From Amycolatopsis roodepoortensis (GTDB taxonomy: Bacteria > Actinomycetota > Actinomycetes > Mycobacteriales > Pseudonocardiaceae): a DNA stretch of 64,000 nt. Below are positions 8,606 through 19,973 of the stretch, piece after piece; position 1 is the first letter of the stretch; each line of letters starts with the position of its first letter. A model generated the notes under the pieces. That model worked only from the letters and a program-made list of their open reading frames with translations, searched no databases and was not told the DNA's origin. The DNA is taken from contig NZ_JADBEJ010000004.1 in the NCBI RefSeq assembly GCF_014873915.1, forward strand, positions 1,426,001 through 1,490,000, given 5' to 3'. A program made the position numbers and the translations under genes.

Positions 8606-9222
8606 TCACGATCATGCTGGTCGACGATCACCCCGTGGTGCGGGAAGGTCTGCGCGGAATGCTGGAGGCCGAGCCGGATCTGAGCGTCGTCGGGGAAGCG
8701 GGTTCCGGCGACGAGGCCGTCGCGCTGAGCCGGGTCAAGCAGCCGGACGTGATCCTCATGGATCTGCGGATGCCCGGTCTCGACGGCGTCGGCGCGACGC
8801 GGAAGATCCTCGCCGACCGGCCGGGCCAGCGGATCGTCGTGCTCACCACCTACGAGACGGACGCGGACATCCTGCGCGCGGTCGAAGCCGGCGCCTCCGG
8901 GTACCTGCTGAAGGACGCTTCGCGCGCGGAGCTGGCCGGTGCGATCCGTGCCGCGTCGCGCGGCGAGACAGTCTTGGCGCCTTCGGTCGCCGGGAAGCTG
9001 GTGAACCGCGTGCGCAACCCGACGACGTCACCGTTGTCGGCACGCGAGATCGAAGTGCTCCGGCTGGTGGCGCGGGGAAGCACGAACGCCGAGATCGGCC
9101 GGGCGCTCCACATCAGCGAGGCGACGGTCAAGACCCACCTGCTGCGCGTGTTCGGCAAACTGGACGTTTCGGACCGCACGGCCGCGGTGACCACCGCTAT
9201 GCGACTGGGCCTGCTCGGGTAG
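8602..9222 (+). CDS. NarL/FixJ-family response regulator
   Basis: A 206-aa regulator with a receiver domain (acidic pair D8/D9, phospho-acceptor Asp54 in ILMDLRMPG, Lys in LLKDASRAEL) and a C-terminal LuxR-type helix-turn-helix (SPLSAREIEVLRLVARG, then ISEATVKTHLLRVFGKLDV). It begins with GTG inside the kinase stop (GTGA). It is the last gene of the exporter/two-component operon and probably activates that operon. Confidence 0.94.
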   Translation: MITIMLVDDHPVVREGLRGMLEAEPDLSVVGEAGSGDEAVALSRVKQPDVILMDLRMPGLDGVGATRKILADRPGQRIVVLTTYETDADILRAVEAGASGYLLKDASRAELAGAIRAASRGETVLAPSVAGKLVNRVRNPTTSPLSAREIEVLRLVARGSTNAEIGRALHISEATVKTHLLRVFGKLDVSDRTAAVTTAMRLGLLG

Positions 9223-9227
9223 GCAGA

Positions 9228-10583
9228 ATGCGTCCCATGCTTGCCTCGACCGAATTGGCGCTGCTCCGCCGCCTCGCGCACGAGCAATCCTCGTGCCGCG
9301 CCCCGTCCATCGTCGCCGCCGTCGTCCGCGACGGGGAACTCGCCTGGTCAGGAGGGCGCGGACGCGTCGACGGCGAGACACCCGGCGCCGACACGCAGTA
9401 CCGGCTCGGCTCGATCACCAAGACACTCGTCGCGACGGCCGTCATGCGGCTGCGCGACGAAGGCAAGCTCGACCTCAACGACCCGCTGGAGCGGCACCTG
9501 CCGGGCACCGCGTTCGGCTCGGCCACCATCGCTCAGCTGCTGTCGCACACGTCGGGCCTGACCGCGGAATCGCCCGGCTCCTGGTGGGAGCGCACGGTCG
9601 GCGCCGACTGGAACGCGCTGGTCGAGAGCCTCAAGGACGGCGCGACGCGGCTGCGGCCGGGCAGCAGGTTCCACTACAGCAACGTCGGCTACGGCGTGCT
9701 CGGCGAGCTGGTCGCCCGGCTCCGCGGGCAGTCGTGGCTCGACGTCATCCGCGCCGAGATCCTCGGCCCGCTCGGCATGACCAGGACGTCGCCGCATCCC
9801 GAAGGCGCGCACGCGAGCGGATTCGCGGTGCATCCCTTCGCCGATCTCCTCATGCCGGAGCCGTCTCCCGACGCGGGCGCGATGGCGCCCGCCGGGCAGC
9901 TGTGGTCGACGATCAACGACCTCGCCCGCTGGACGTCGTTCCTCGGCGGCCACACCGGCGGCGTGCTGAGCGAGCAGACCGTCGCGGAGATGCGTGAGAT
10001 GGTCACCGTGGACGACGGTGACGCCTGGACCACCGGGTTCGGCCTCGGCGTCATGCTCGTCCGCACCGAAGGCAGGCGGCTGGCCGGGCACACCGGATCG
10101 ATGCCGGGATTCCTCGCCTGTTCGCTGGTCGACGCGAACGCGGGCATCGGCGCGCTGGTGCTGACGAACTCGACGGCGGGTGTCGGCATCACGCAGCTGT
10201 GCCTCGACCTGATGAAGCTGACCGAACAGCACGAGCCCGCCATGCCCGCCGAATGGCAACCGTCCACAGTGGACCCGAAGCTGCTGGAGCTGACGGGGCT
10301 GTGGCACTGGGGCCCGACGCCGTACCACCTGCGGCTACTCCCGGGCGGCCTGTTCTCCCTCGCGCCGACCGACGGCCCCGGCCGCGCGTCGCGGTTCGCA
10401 CCGGTGGGCGAAGACACCTGGGTCGGCCTCGACGCCTACTACGCGGGCGAAACGCTGCGGGTCGGGCGGGACTCAGCGGGGAAGCCGAACCACCTCGACC
10501 TCGCGACGTTCATCTTCTCTCGGACCCCGTTCGACCCGACCGCGCCCATCCCGGGCGGCGTCGACCCCGAGGGCTGGCGCTAA
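9228..10583 (+). CDS. Serine hydrolase of the class C beta-lactamase family
   Basis: A 451-aa soluble serine hydrolase. The three catalytic motifs of the penicillin-binding-like fold are present: S62-I-T-K65, Y150-S-N152 and H288-T-G290. No signal peptide is visible, so it is probably cytoplasmic and more likely an esterase or D-aminopeptidase-like enzyme than a beta-lactamase. The ATG at 9228 is preceded by GGGTAGG; a second in-frame ATG at 9237 is possible. It follows the response regulator after 5 nt, so read-through from that operon is plausible. It converges with the next gene with a 4-nt overlap of the ends. Confidence 0.85.
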   Translation: MRPMLASTELALLRRLAHEQSSCRAPSIVAAVVRDGELAWSGGRGRVDGETPGADTQYRLGSITKTLVATAVMRLRDEGKLDLNDPLERHLPGTAFGSATIAQLLSHTSGLTAESPGSWWERTVGADWNALVESLKDGATRLRPGSRFHYSNVGYGVLGELVARLRGQSWLDVIRAEILGPLGMTRTSPHPEGAHASGFAVHPFADLLMPEPSPDAGAMAPAGQLWSTINDLARWTSFLGGHTGGVLSEQTVAEMREMVTVDDGDAWTTGFGLGVMLVRTEGRRLAGHTGSMPGFLACSLVDANAGIGALVLTNSTAGVGITQLCLDLMKLTEQHEPAMPAEWQPSTVDPKLLELTGLWHWGPTPYHLRLLPGGLFSLAPTDGPGRASRFAPVGEDTWVGLDAYYAGETLRVGRDSAGKPNHLDLATFIFSRTPFDPTAPIPGGVDPEGWR

Positions 10584-11089
10584 CGGAAGCGGATGGCGGC
10601 GGTCGTGAACTCGCGGCCGCCGTCGGCGCACACCAGGACGTCGCCGTAGCGGGCGTCGCCGACGACCCACATGCGACGCGGGCCGCGCAGCGATTCGGCG
10701 AGTTCGTCCGGGCAGTCGTCGATGACGAACTTCGCCGGGTCGCCGTCGAGGACGGCCCACCCGCGCGCGGTCCCGGTGCCCGGGTCCAGCGTGGCGGTGG
10801 ACAGCGCCCAGGGTCCGAGCACGACGTCGAGGACACGTTCACGACGGCGGATCGTGTACCGCAGCGCCGCCCACCACTGGCGGATCCTCGGCGAGGACCT
10901 TTCTCCCGGGAGGTCTCCGTGCATCCAGGACGGCAGGCCGGGAACGAACACGAGCACGAGCGCGCCCGCGAAACCGACGATCGCGCCGATGGTGGCGGTG
11001 TCGTCCCAGTCGCGGAAGATCCAGTGCCCGCCGAGCCCGAGGAAGTAAAGGAGCAGGAAACCCCATCTGGGTCTCCACGGGTCGGGCAT
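10580..11089 (-). CDS. Membrane-anchored protein of unknown function
   Basis: A 169-aa protein with two hydrophobic helices near the N-terminus (about 8-22 and 32-50), then a soluble domain of roughly 115 residues that is basic at first (RQWWAALRYTIRRRERV) and beta-rich. I do not recognise a named family; the layout suggests a small PH-like cytoplasmic domain. Its ATG overlaps the stop of the upstream SRPBCC-like gene by 4 nt (ATGA), so the two are translationally coupled and probably act together. Confidence 0.7.
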   Translation of the reverse strand: MPDPWRPRWGFLLLYFLGLGGHWIFRDWDDTATIGAIVGFAGALVLVFVPGLPSWMHGDLPGERSSPRIRQWWAALRYTIRRRERVLDVVLGPWALSTATLDPGTGTARGWAVLDGDPAKFVIDDCPDELAESLRGPRRMWVVGDARYGDVLVCADGGREFTTAAIRFR

Positions 11090-11406
11090 CAGGCCGCCGG
11101 GGTGTGTCCGACCGCCGCGCCGACGGCCGCGATGAACTTGCGGGCGATGCGCTTGCCCTCGCCCCAGTCGACGAAGCCGAACTTCAAGCTCGTCTGGATC
11201 GCCAGGCCGGAGCCCTCCGTCGTCCGCTCCACCTTCACGGTGACCGTCTGCCCGTAGCTGAAGAAGCCGAGCTTGGTCGAGAAGGTGACGTACCCGGCCG
11301 CGGCGTCGTAGTAGGGGACCTGGCCCTTGACCGCGTCGACCCCGTTCGGGAGGGCCTGCCACAACGCCTCAGGGGGAACCGGGAATCGCTCGTGCACTGT
11401 CGCCAT
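11089..11406 (-). CDS. SRPBCC-like (polyketide cyclase/START fold) small protein
   Basis: A 105-aa protein with the START/SRPBCC pattern: an N-terminal ATVHERFPVPPEALWQAL helix segment, central antiparallel strands, and a long C-terminal helix (GKRIARKFIAAVGAAVGH). Such proteins bind hydrophobic ligands. I choose the ATG at 11406 because the fold begins there; an upstream in-frame start at 11481 would add a non-conserved extension. It is divergent from serC and coupled to the membrane protein downstream. Confidence 0.65.
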   Translation of the reverse strand: MATVHERFPVPPEALWQALPNGVDAVKGQVPYYDAAAGYVTFSTKLGFFSYGQTVTVKVERTTEGSGLAIQTSLKFGFVDWGEGKRIARKFIAAVGAAVGHTPAA

Positions 11407-11510
11407 GAGGCGAGAAGCTACCCGCGCGACGGGCACCGGCGGGAGGGAGTTGGTCGATCCCACATACCGGACACGCGACACCGACTATCAGCAGGGTCAT
11501 CCCGACCTGA

Positions 11511-13855
<2,345 letters not shown>

Positions 13856-13880
13856 CCGGCGAGATTACCCACCGCTACTC

Positions 13881-13933
13881 CGCGTCCAGTCCTCTGGATG
13901 CGGTGGGCCACCGCATCCAGAGGACGAAACGCG
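13881..13933. repeat. Palindrome, CCTCTGGATGCGG family, 1-nt loop
   Basis: Arms GTCCTCTGGATGCGGTGG (13889-13906) and its exact complement (13908-13925) flank one G. Outer CGCGT/ACGCG pairs extend it to 13881-13933, with three mismatches between. It lies just after the stop of the efflux permease and before the GT87 start. A longer copy is at 58261-58326 and a single half-copy at 41434-41455. Probable terminator or dispersed element. Confidence 0.85.
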
Positions 13934-13935
13934 AG

Positions 13936-15150
13936 CTAGGCGAGGGCCTGGGTCGGAGGCAGGCGTGCAGCGCGCATCGCCGGATAAGCGCCGGCGACGG
14001 CACCGACCAGCGCCGAGATCCCGACCCCGCCGAGCAGGGCGCCGACCGGGAGCACCGCCGGCCACCCCTGGCTCAACGCGTACCCCGACGTCACCAGCAC
14101 GCCGACCAGCACCCCGGCGATCCCGCCGAGCCCGGACAACAGCACCGACTCGGCCAGGAACTGGCCTCTCACCTGCCGTTTCGTCGCTCCGAGCGCGCGA
14201 CGGAGACCGATCTCCCGGCGCCGCTCCAGCACCGAGATCACCATCGTGTTGGCCACCCCGACGCCGCCGACCAGCAGCGCCACCCCGCCGAGTCCGAGGA
14301 ACAGCGCACTGTACGTGTTCTCCGTCAGCTTCTGCGCTTCCAGCGCCTCCGACGGGCGACGGACCTCGACCTCGTTCGGCGCCTCCGGGTTCATCGTCTG
14401 CGCGAGCACCGACCGCACGTTCTCGACCTGCGAATCCTTCGCCCGCACGTACACGGTCGTCGGATGCCCCTCGAAGCCGAGGAGCCGCTTGGCCACGTCC
14501 CAGCCGACCAGCACCGAACGCTCGATCTCGGGCGCCAGCGGCGTCGGCCCGAGGATCCCGCCCACGGTGAACCACAGCCCGCCGATGAACACCTGCGGCG
14601 GTTTGGCCTGGTCGATGTGGTCGATCCCGAGCCGCGCGGCCGCGACCGAACCCAGCACGACGACCGGGTAGTCGCGAGTCGCGTCCCGGAGGAACCGCCC
14701 GTCGCGGACGGCGCCGCCGATGACGTCGAGAAGGTCGGGGGTCGCCGCGTAGACGCCGAGGCCGGACGTCTCGTCCTTGTCGATCTTGTCCGTGCGCCGC
14801 ACGCTCGCGCCGGTGGTGCCGGTCGCGGACGCCGCCGTCACCGGCGCGATCCGCTTCGCCATCGGCACCGCGCTGTCCGGCAGGGTCGCGTCGGCGCCGA
14901 ACAGCGTCTTGCCCGGCCCCGCGGTGAGCAGGTTGGTGCCCAACGCGGCCAGCTGGTCCTGCAACGCCTTCGCGCCCGACGCCGGGATCGCGAGCACCGC
15001 CACCATCGCGGCGATCCCGATCCCGATGCCGAGCGCGGACAGCACCGCGCGCATCGGCCGCGTCCGCATCCCGTGCGCACCGAGGTTCAGCACGTCACGC
15101 GGGCCGAGCCGGGCCGGATCCGGCGTCTTGTCGAGGACGGGGGCGCTCAC
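13936..15150 (-). CDS. MacB/FtsX-type ABC transporter permease
   Basis: A 404-aa membrane subunit with the MacB layout: one N-terminal helix (about 30-55), a large extracytoplasmic domain (about 60-270), then three C-terminal helices with the FtsX signature ([19 protein letters not shown] near 300). It works with the upstream ATPase and the membrane-anchored adaptor in a mechanotransmission-type efflux system that expels peptides, antibiotics or lipoproteins from the envelope. It is the last gene of a four-gene operon and overlaps the ATPase stop by 4 nt. Confidence 0.9.
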   Translation of the reverse strand: MSAPVLDKTPDPARLGPRDVLNLGAHGMRTRPMRAVLSALGIGIGIAAMVAVLAIPASGAKALQDQLAALGTNLLTAGPGKTLFGADATLPDSAVPMAKRIAPVTAASATGTTGASVRRTDKIDKDETSGLGVYAATPDLLDVIGGAVRDGRFLRDATRDYPVVVLGSVAAARLGIDHIDQAKPPQVFIGGLWFTVGGILGPTPLAPEIERSVLVGWDVAKRLLGFEGHPTTVYVRAKDSQVENVRSVLAQTMNPEAPNEVEVRRPSEALEAQKLTENTYSALFLGLGGVALLVGGVGVANTMVISVLERRREIGLRRALGATKRQVRGQFLAESVLLSGLGGIAGVLVGVLVTSGYALSQGWPAVLPVGALLGGVGISALVGAVAGAYPAMRAARLPPTQALA

Positions 15151-15833
15151 ACCAGCACCCCCGTCCCGGTGTCGAGCCGGATCCGGCCGTCCCGCAGCTC
15201 GATCCGCCGCGGGATACCCGCCGCGATCTCCCGGTCGTGCGTGATGATCACGACCGTCGTCCCCTGCGAGCTCAACGTGGCCAGCAGGTTCAGGATCGCC
15301 GCGCCGTTGCCCGTGTCGAGGTTCCCGGTCGGCTCGTCGGCCAGCAGGATCGACGGCGAGTTGACGACCGCCCGCGCGATCGCCACCCGCTGCCGTTCCC
15401 CGCCGGAGAGCTCGTTCGGGAAATGACCGGCCCGATGCGCGAGCCCGACGCGGTCGAGCGCGGCCAGTGCCCGTTCACGCCGTTTCCGCCGCGGCACACC
15501 TGCGTACAGCAGGCCCGTCGCGACGTTGTCGACCGCGCTCACCCCTTCGCTGAGGAAGAACTGCTGGAACACGAACCCGATCCAGCGCGACCGCAACGCC
15601 GAAAGCTTGCGGTCGGGCAGTTTCGCCACGTCGTGCCCGCGCAGTTCGATGACGCCGCTGGTCGGCCGGTCGAGCGTGCCCATCAGCTGCAGCAGCGTCG
15701 ACTTGCCGGAACCGGACGGGCCGAGGATGGCGACCATCTCCCTGTCCTCAATGGACAGTGTCACCTCGTGCAGTGCGCGTACGCCGCCGGGATAGGTGCG
15801 CGAGGCGTTGCGCACGGCCAGCACCGGGGTCAT
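15147..15833 (-). CDS. MacB/LolD-type ABC transporter ATP-binding protein
   Basis: A 228-aa ABC ATPase with Walker [10 protein letters not shown] near 38-46, signature LSGGERQRV, and Walker [13 protein letters not shown], the last typical of the LolD/MacB/FtsE clade. The ATG at 15833 overlaps the adaptor stop (ATGA), and its own stop overlaps the permease start. It energises the MacB-like permease. Start choice rests on the overlap and on homologous length. Confidence 0.93.
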   Translation of the reverse strand: MTPVLAVRNASRTYPGGVRALHEVTLSIEDREMVAILGPSGSGKSTLLQLMGTLDRPTSGVIELRGHDVAKLPDRKLSALRSRWIGFVFQQFFLSEGVSAVDNVATGLLYAGVPRRKRRERALAALDRVGLAHRAGHFPNELSGGERQRVAIARAVVNSPSILLADEPTGNLDTGNGAAILNLLATLSSQGTTVVIITHDREIAAGIPRRIELRDGRIRLDTGTGVLV

Positions 15834-16930
15834 GACGTCGTCACCACCCGCATCCCGGCGGCGAGGCCGGCACCGCTGATTTCGACACGGCCGCCGGAGA
15901 ACAGGCCGGTCTTCACCGCGACGAGACGGCGTTGGCCGTTTTCGTCGACCTCGACGGCGTATCCGCCCTCGGCGAGCGCGAGCAACGCCCCGACCGGGAC
16001 GGCCAACACTCCACTGTGGACTTCCTTGGTGAAGCGCACCGAGACGGGCGTCGAATCGAGCGACCCCGCCGCGGCCGGATCGTCCAGCTTGATCTTCACC
16101 TTGATCTTCGGCTTGCCGTCGTCCTGCCCGGCGCCGTCCTTGCCGTTCTCCGCGACCTTGCCGACCTCGGTGATCACGCCGGTCGTGGTCTTGCCGCCGG
16201 TGATGTCGACGCCGACCTTGTCCCCGGCCTTGGCGATGGCCTGCTTGGCGGCGTCGAGCTTGACCTCGACGAGGCGCTCGGTGCCGGTGTACTTCAGGAG
16301 TTCGCCGCCGCCGGGGCCGCCGAGCTGCGCGGCGACCTGCGAAACCCGGATCTCGCCGGGCGCGAGGACGACGTCGCCCTGCCCGAACGCGCCGGTCTGC
16401 TCCAGGCCCAGCGACTTCTGCCATTTCTTGAGCGCGGCGGCGGTGGCGGAGGTGAACTTCTTGTCCGGGGTGCCGAAACCGCCGAAACCGAGCGCCTTCA
16501 GGTTCTCTTCCAGCTGCTTGACGTCCGGGCCGTCCGCGGCTCCGTCGGCGAGGTCGCGGAAGAACGGCAGCGTGCCGTAGAACAACGGCACCGGTTTGGC
16601 ATCGACGCCGTACACGGTCTTGCCCCGGGTGAGCACCGCGCCCGCGTCCGGCAGGGACGTTACGGTGCCCTGTTTCCGGCCGGCGAGGGAGCTTTCCTCG
16701 CCGTAGCCCAGAGTCCCGTTCGCCTCTTCCTCCTCCTGCAGGTCGGTCTTCTCGATTTGCGCGGTCTCGACCGGCGGTGGCGCCTGCCCGACCTGCTGAG
16801 CCTCCGACGTGACCCTGGTCAGCACGACCACGGACGTCGTCCCGACCACGACGACGAGGACCGCCGCGATGATGAACCAGCGTGCCCGGCGCGACCGCCG
16901 TGCGCCGCCGGGTCCTTCGTGTTCGCTCAT
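15830..16930 (-). CDS. Membrane-anchored efflux adaptor with peptidoglycan-binding domain
   Basis: A 366-aa periplasmic-adaptor-like protein: cytoplasmic basic N-terminus, one helix at about 17-38, a biotinyl-lipoyl-like region, and an inserted peptidoglycan-binding domain 1 (about 112-160, [16 protein letters not shown]). The C-terminal half has the HlyD/CusB beta-barrel pattern ([20 protein letters not shown]). Gram-positive actinobacteria use such adaptors with MacB-like ABC exporters. The start overlaps the stop of the upstream lipoprotein gene by 4 nt. Confidence 0.85.
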   Translation of the reverse strand: MSEHEGPGGARRSRRARWFIIAAVLVVVVGTTSVVVLTRVTSEAQQVGQAPPPVETAQIEKTDLQEEEEANGTLGYGEESSLAGRKQGTVTSLPDAGAVLTRGKTVYGVDAKPVPLFYGTLPFFRDLADGAADGPDVKQLEENLKALGFGGFGTPDKKFTSATAAALKKWQKSLGLEQTGAFGQGDVVLAPGEIRVSQVAAQLGGPGGGELLKYTGTERLVEVKLDAAKQAIAKAGDKVGVDITGGKTTTGVITEVGKVAENGKDGAGQDDGKPKIKVKIKLDDPAAAGSLDSTPVSVRFTKEVHSGVLAVPVGALLALAEGGYAVEVDENGQRRLVAVKTGLFSGGRVEISGAGLAAGMRVVTTS

Positions 16931-17478
16931 TTCGCCGGGGCCGCCCTCATGGTCATGCCGAGACCGCAGGCCTTCGCCGCTTCTTCGAACTTCTTGGGGT
17001 CGCCACCCGCGTCCAGCGTCATGGCGGCGCCCTTTCCGCTGGGATCGGGATCCGGCATGTCGATCCCGTGCTCGCGCATGCACTTGGCTTCCTTGCGCAT
17101 CTTGTCGAGCTCCTCGGGCGTGGGCGGCTTGATCTCGCCGCCGTTCGGCAGCAGTTTCCGGCACGCGTCGCTCGCGGCCTTCATCTTGTTCTCGTCGCGC
17201 CCGACCTCGCCCGCCTCGATGGAGATCGAGCCCTTCCCGTCGCCACTGGTCTGGGGGTCCGGCATGTCGATCCCGTGCTCGCGCATGCACTTCGCGAAGT
17301 TGCGCATCTTGTCCTCGTCGGACACGTTGTCGGCCTGCTGCTTCCCGTCACCCGCTCCGGCGGCGGGAGGGGAAGAGATCGAGGCGACCTTGTCGCCGCC
17401 GTCCCCGCCACCGCCGCAACCGGCCACCAGCGCGAGGACCGCTCCGGCGATCAGTGCCGCCATCGGTCGTTTCCGCAT
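16927..17478 (-). CDS. Lipoprotein with duplicated [12 protein letters not shown] domain
   Basis: A 183-aa secreted lipoprotein: signal peptide with lipobox LVAGC (Cys21), then a low-complexity linker and two copies of one module. The copies begin [20 protein letters not shown] (56-75) and [20 protein letters not shown] (125-144), each followed by a second Cys about 40 residues later (C64/C106 and C133/C171). The motif is common in small actinobacterial secreted proteins of unknown function encoded beside MacB-like efflux genes. As first gene of this operon (RBS GAAGGAG, 4-nt overlap with the adaptor) it may be an extracellular accessory or ligand-binding part. Confidence 0.8.
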   Translation of the reverse strand: MRKRPMAALIAGAVLALVAGCGGGGDGGDKVASISSPPAAGAGDGKQQADNVSDEDKMRNFAKCMREHGIDMPDPQTSGDGKGSISIEAGEVGRDENKMKAASDACRKLLPNGGEIKPPTPEELDKMRKEAKCMREHGIDMPDPDPSGKGAAMTLDAGGDPKKFEEAAKACGLGMTMRAAPAK

Positions 17479-17708
17479 CGCTGCTCCTTCGGTCGTCTTG
17501 GCGTCCCGATTTCTACGGAGCGAGCGATTCCGGGGTGGTAAGCGATGTTGCTTATGCCGCGCTTACCGTCCCGATCAGCGGAACAGAGGTCTGATCTATC
17601 TGCCGTCTTTCCGGGTGAACTCGGCACCTGGACCGCCCTTCGGAGGTTCACATCCGACCTTTGGCCTCTTAGAGTCCCCGGCGTCCACACCTCAGCGAGG
17701 AGGAGTGC

Positions 17709-19511
17709 ATGAATCGCCGCAAGCCACTCCGGGCCCTGGCGGCCCTCGTCATCGCGACCACCGCACTGGGCGTCGCGCCCGCCGCGGAAGCCGCGCCACT
17801 CCCGTCCGACCACGCCTACGACGACCCGTTCACCGCCGAGCGGACGCGCTGGTGGCGCGACGACCGGTTCGGCCAGTTCATCCACTTCGGCGCGTACTCC
17901 CAGCTGCAGGGGAAGTACACCCGCCCCGACGGAAGCGTTTGCCAGGACGCCGAATGGATCCAGCGGAACTGCCAGATCCCGCGCGCCGAATACGAGCAGA
18001 TCGCCGCGAAGTTCAACCCCGCCGGTTTCGACGCGAACGCCATCGCGCAGTCGGCGAAGGACGCGGGGCAGAAGTACGTGGTGATCACGTCGAAACACCA
18101 CGAGGGTTACGCGATGTGGCCGACGAAGGTCAACAAGTTCAACCTCCGCGACCATTCGTCGTTCGACAAGAAGCGCGACATCCTCGCCGAACTGAAGCGC
18201 GCGACGGCCGCGCGCGACGTCAAACTCGGCTTCTACTACTCGATCTGGGATTGGCACGACCCGGACTTCCCCGATCCCGCGACGTTCCCGAAGTACAAGG
18301 AACGGATGTACGCCCAGCTCAAGGAACTCGTCGACAACTACCGCCCGGCGGTGCTGTGGTTCGACGGTGAGTGGAGCACCGACCGGCCCAACAACCCGTG
18401 GACGGAAAGGGACGGCGAGGAACTGGAGGCCTACGTCCGCAGCCTCGATCCGTCCATTGTGGTCAACAACCGGGTCGGCAAACGGCGGGTGGTCGACGGC
18501 GACACGGGGACGCCCGAACAGGAGATCCCGGACAAGCCGGTCGACGGGCAGCTGTGGGAATCGTGCATGACGCTCAACGGCAGCTGGGGCTACACCGATT
18601 GGGACCACAACTGGAAATCGTCGGCGGATCTGACCAGGAAACTGCTTTCGATCGCCGGCCGGAGCGGGAACTTCCTGCTCAACGTCGGCCCCGATCGCAA
18701 CGGCCGCGTGCCACGGGAATCCATCGACAGGCTGAAGCAGATGGGCCAGTGGCTGCGAACGAACGGTCAGTCCGCCGCCGTCTACGGGGCGGGCGCGCCG
18801 GGGCTGGTCGCCGAACCCGGCTGGGGCGTCGTCAGCCGTCGCGGTGACAAGCTCTACGCGTCGGTGTTCGACTGGCCCGCCGCGGGCGGCTCGCTGACGC
18901 TCGACGCACTGGCGCCTTTCCGGGTTCGCGAGGCGCGAGTGCTCGGCAGCCGTCAACGCGTGCGGGTCGAGCAGTCGTCCGGAAGCGTGAAGCTCACACC
19001 GTCGGGCGGCCGGACGAACGACGTCGCGACCGTCATCGAGCTGAGCGTCGATCCGCTGCCGCAGGCACCCGCCGGCCGCGGGACGGGGCTGACCGCCGAG
19101 TACTGGCCGAACGCGGACTTCACGGGCACGCCGTCGGTGCGCCGGGTCGAGCCGGGCGTGAACCACAACTGGAAGTTCACCGGCTCGCCGGACGCGAAGA
19201 TCCCGGCGGAGACCTTCTCCTCGCGCTGGACCGGGCAGGTCACCGCGCGGGACACCGGGAAGTACACGTTCACCACGGTTTCGGACGACACCGTGCGGCT
19301 GTGGGTCGACGGCAAGCTCCTGATCGACAACACCGTCCCACACGGCCCGAGTGTCGACAAAGCGACTCTCGAACTGGTCGCCGGCCGGTCGTACGCGATC
19401 CGGCTGGAACACACCGAGCGCGGTGGCGAGGCGTCGATGAAGCTGCTGTGGTCCAGCCCGAACACACCGCAGCAGGTGATCCCGGCGCGGCAGCTGCGCC
19501 CGGCCGGATAA
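17709..19511 (+). CDS. Secreted alpha-L-fucosidase (GH29) with C-terminal PA14 domain
   Basis: A 600-aa exported glycoside hydrolase that removes alpha-linked fucose from glycans. Residues 1-28 are a signal peptide (cleavage near AEA-A). The GH29 catalytic barrel spans about 35-345, with KHHEGY (129-134) in the substrate pocket and the nucleophile Asp219 in LWFDGEW. A beta-sandwich follows, and residues 455-597 form a PA14 domain likely to bind carbohydrate. The start ATG at 17709 has GAGGAGG upstream. It stands alone, suggesting scavenging of plant or fungal glycans. No sugar transporter lies nearby. Confidence 0.92.
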   Translation: MNRRKPLRALAALVIATTALGVAPAAEAAPLPSDHAYDDPFTAERTRWWRDDRFGQFIHFGAYSQLQGKYTRPDGSVCQDAEWIQRNCQIPRAEYEQIAAKFNPAGFDANAIAQSAKDAGQKYVVITSKHHEGYAMWPTKVNKFNLRDHSSFDKKRDILAELKRATAARDVKLGFYYSIWDWHDPDFPDPATFPKYKERMYAQLKELVDNYRPAVLWFDGEWSTDRPNNPWTERDGEELEAYVRSLDPSIVVNNRVGKRRVVDGDTGTPEQEIPDKPVDGQLWESCMTLNGSWGYTDWDHNWKSSADLTRKLLSIAGRSGNFLLNVGPDRNGRVPRESIDRLKQMGQWLRTNGQSAAVYGAGAPGLVAEPGWGVVSRRGDKLYASVFDWPAAGGSLTLDALAPFRVREARVLGSRQRVRVEQSSGSVKLTPSGGRTNDVATVIELSVDPLPQAPAGRGTGLTAEYWPNADFTGTPSVRRVEPGVNHNWKFTGSPDAKIPAETFSSRWTGQVTARDTGKYTFTTVSDDTVRLWVDGKLLIDNTVPHGPSVDKATLELVAGRSYAIRLEHTERGGEASMKLLWSSPNTPQQVIPARQLRPAG

Positions 19512-19520
19512 CGCGTGCTC

Positions 19521-19568
19521 GAAGCCGTAACTCGCGTGTTCGGAGCCGGATCACGCAGTTACGGCTCC
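19521..19568. repeat. Degenerate inverted repeat, GCCGTAACT family
   Basis: GAAGCCGTAACT (19521-19532) and AGTTACGGCTCC (19557-19568) pair over 11 of 12 positions, with a 24-nt loop containing GCGTGTTCGGAGCC. CACGCGAGTTCGG after it resembles the complement of the loop start, so the unit may be a rearranged longer palindrome. It follows the fucosidase stop by 9 nt. Confidence 0.5.
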
Positions 19569-19635
19569 ACGCACGCGAGTTCGGTCTTCGACGCCACCCG
19601 GCCGGTGGATCCGTGCTCGCCGGAGCCGGTGATGT

Positions 19636-19684
19636 CGCGAAAGCCACTTTCGGGACATCTGGCGTCCCCAAAGTGGCTTTCGCG
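19636..19684. repeat. 49-bp palindrome, GCGAAAGCCAC family, 7-nt loop
   Basis: Arms of 21 bp (19636-19656 and 19664-19684, one mismatch), reading CGCGAAAGCCACTTTCGGGAC, flank the 7-nt loop ATCTGGC. It belongs with 19852-19904 and 61402-61458. Confidence 0.88.
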
Positions 19685-19783
19685 GAACCACGGACCGGCG
19701 CGCGCCTTGACATGAAGGGGACGTTCGCCACCCGGTCGGTGGATCCACGCAGGGACGAGCGCCGAGCAAGGTCCGGGTGTCGC

Positions 19784-19824
19784 GAAGGGGACTTCCCCCC
19801 GTCCGATGCGGGGAAGGCGCCCTC
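19784..19824. repeat. Imperfect palindrome, GAAGGGGACTT family
   Basis: GAAGGGGACTTCCCCCC followed by ATGCGGGGAAGGCGCCCTC forms an imperfect hairpin. The element at 63631-63670, read on the other strand, is clearly related (GAAGGGGGACTTTCCCCGCA). Confidence 0.55.
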
Positions 19825-19851
19825 CACCTGGGCCCCGCAGCGCGAAGCGAC

Positions 19852-19904
19852 GTTGCGAAAGCCACTTTCGCAACGTTCAAGGTTGCGAAAGTGGCTTTCG
19901 CAAC
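19852..19904. repeat. 53-bp palindrome of two nested hairpins, 7-nt loop
   Basis: Arms of 23 bp (19852-19874 and 19882-19904) are exact complements around the loop GTTCAAG. Each arm is itself a small hairpin, GTTGCGAAAG-CCA-CTTTCGCAAC, so the unit can fold as one long stem or two short ones (cruciform-like). It lies about 70 nt before the OmpR-type regulator start. Confidence 0.88.
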
Positions 19905-19973
19905 CCCCGGGCCACGACCCACGCGACCCCGCGCTTATCCCCCGCTTATCCCCATCCGGGGCAGACTGGCCTG

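Larger units (their letters stand above)
19512..19973. other. 462-bp gene-free gap filled with palindromes
   Basis: No credible gene lies here. The gap holds four repeat units of three families: a degenerate GCCGTAACT-type inverted repeat (19521-19568), two GCGAAAGCCAC palindromes (19636-19684 and 19852-19904) and a GAAGGGGACTT element (19784-19824). The remaining ~200 bp, including 19685-19783, shows nothing recognisable. The promoter of the downstream response regulator must lie after 19905. Confidence 0.8.

Noticed and set aside
9228..10583. Beta-lactam resistance gene
   Set aside because: The catalytic motifs fit the broader serine hydrolase family, there is no signal peptide, and no resistance context is seen.
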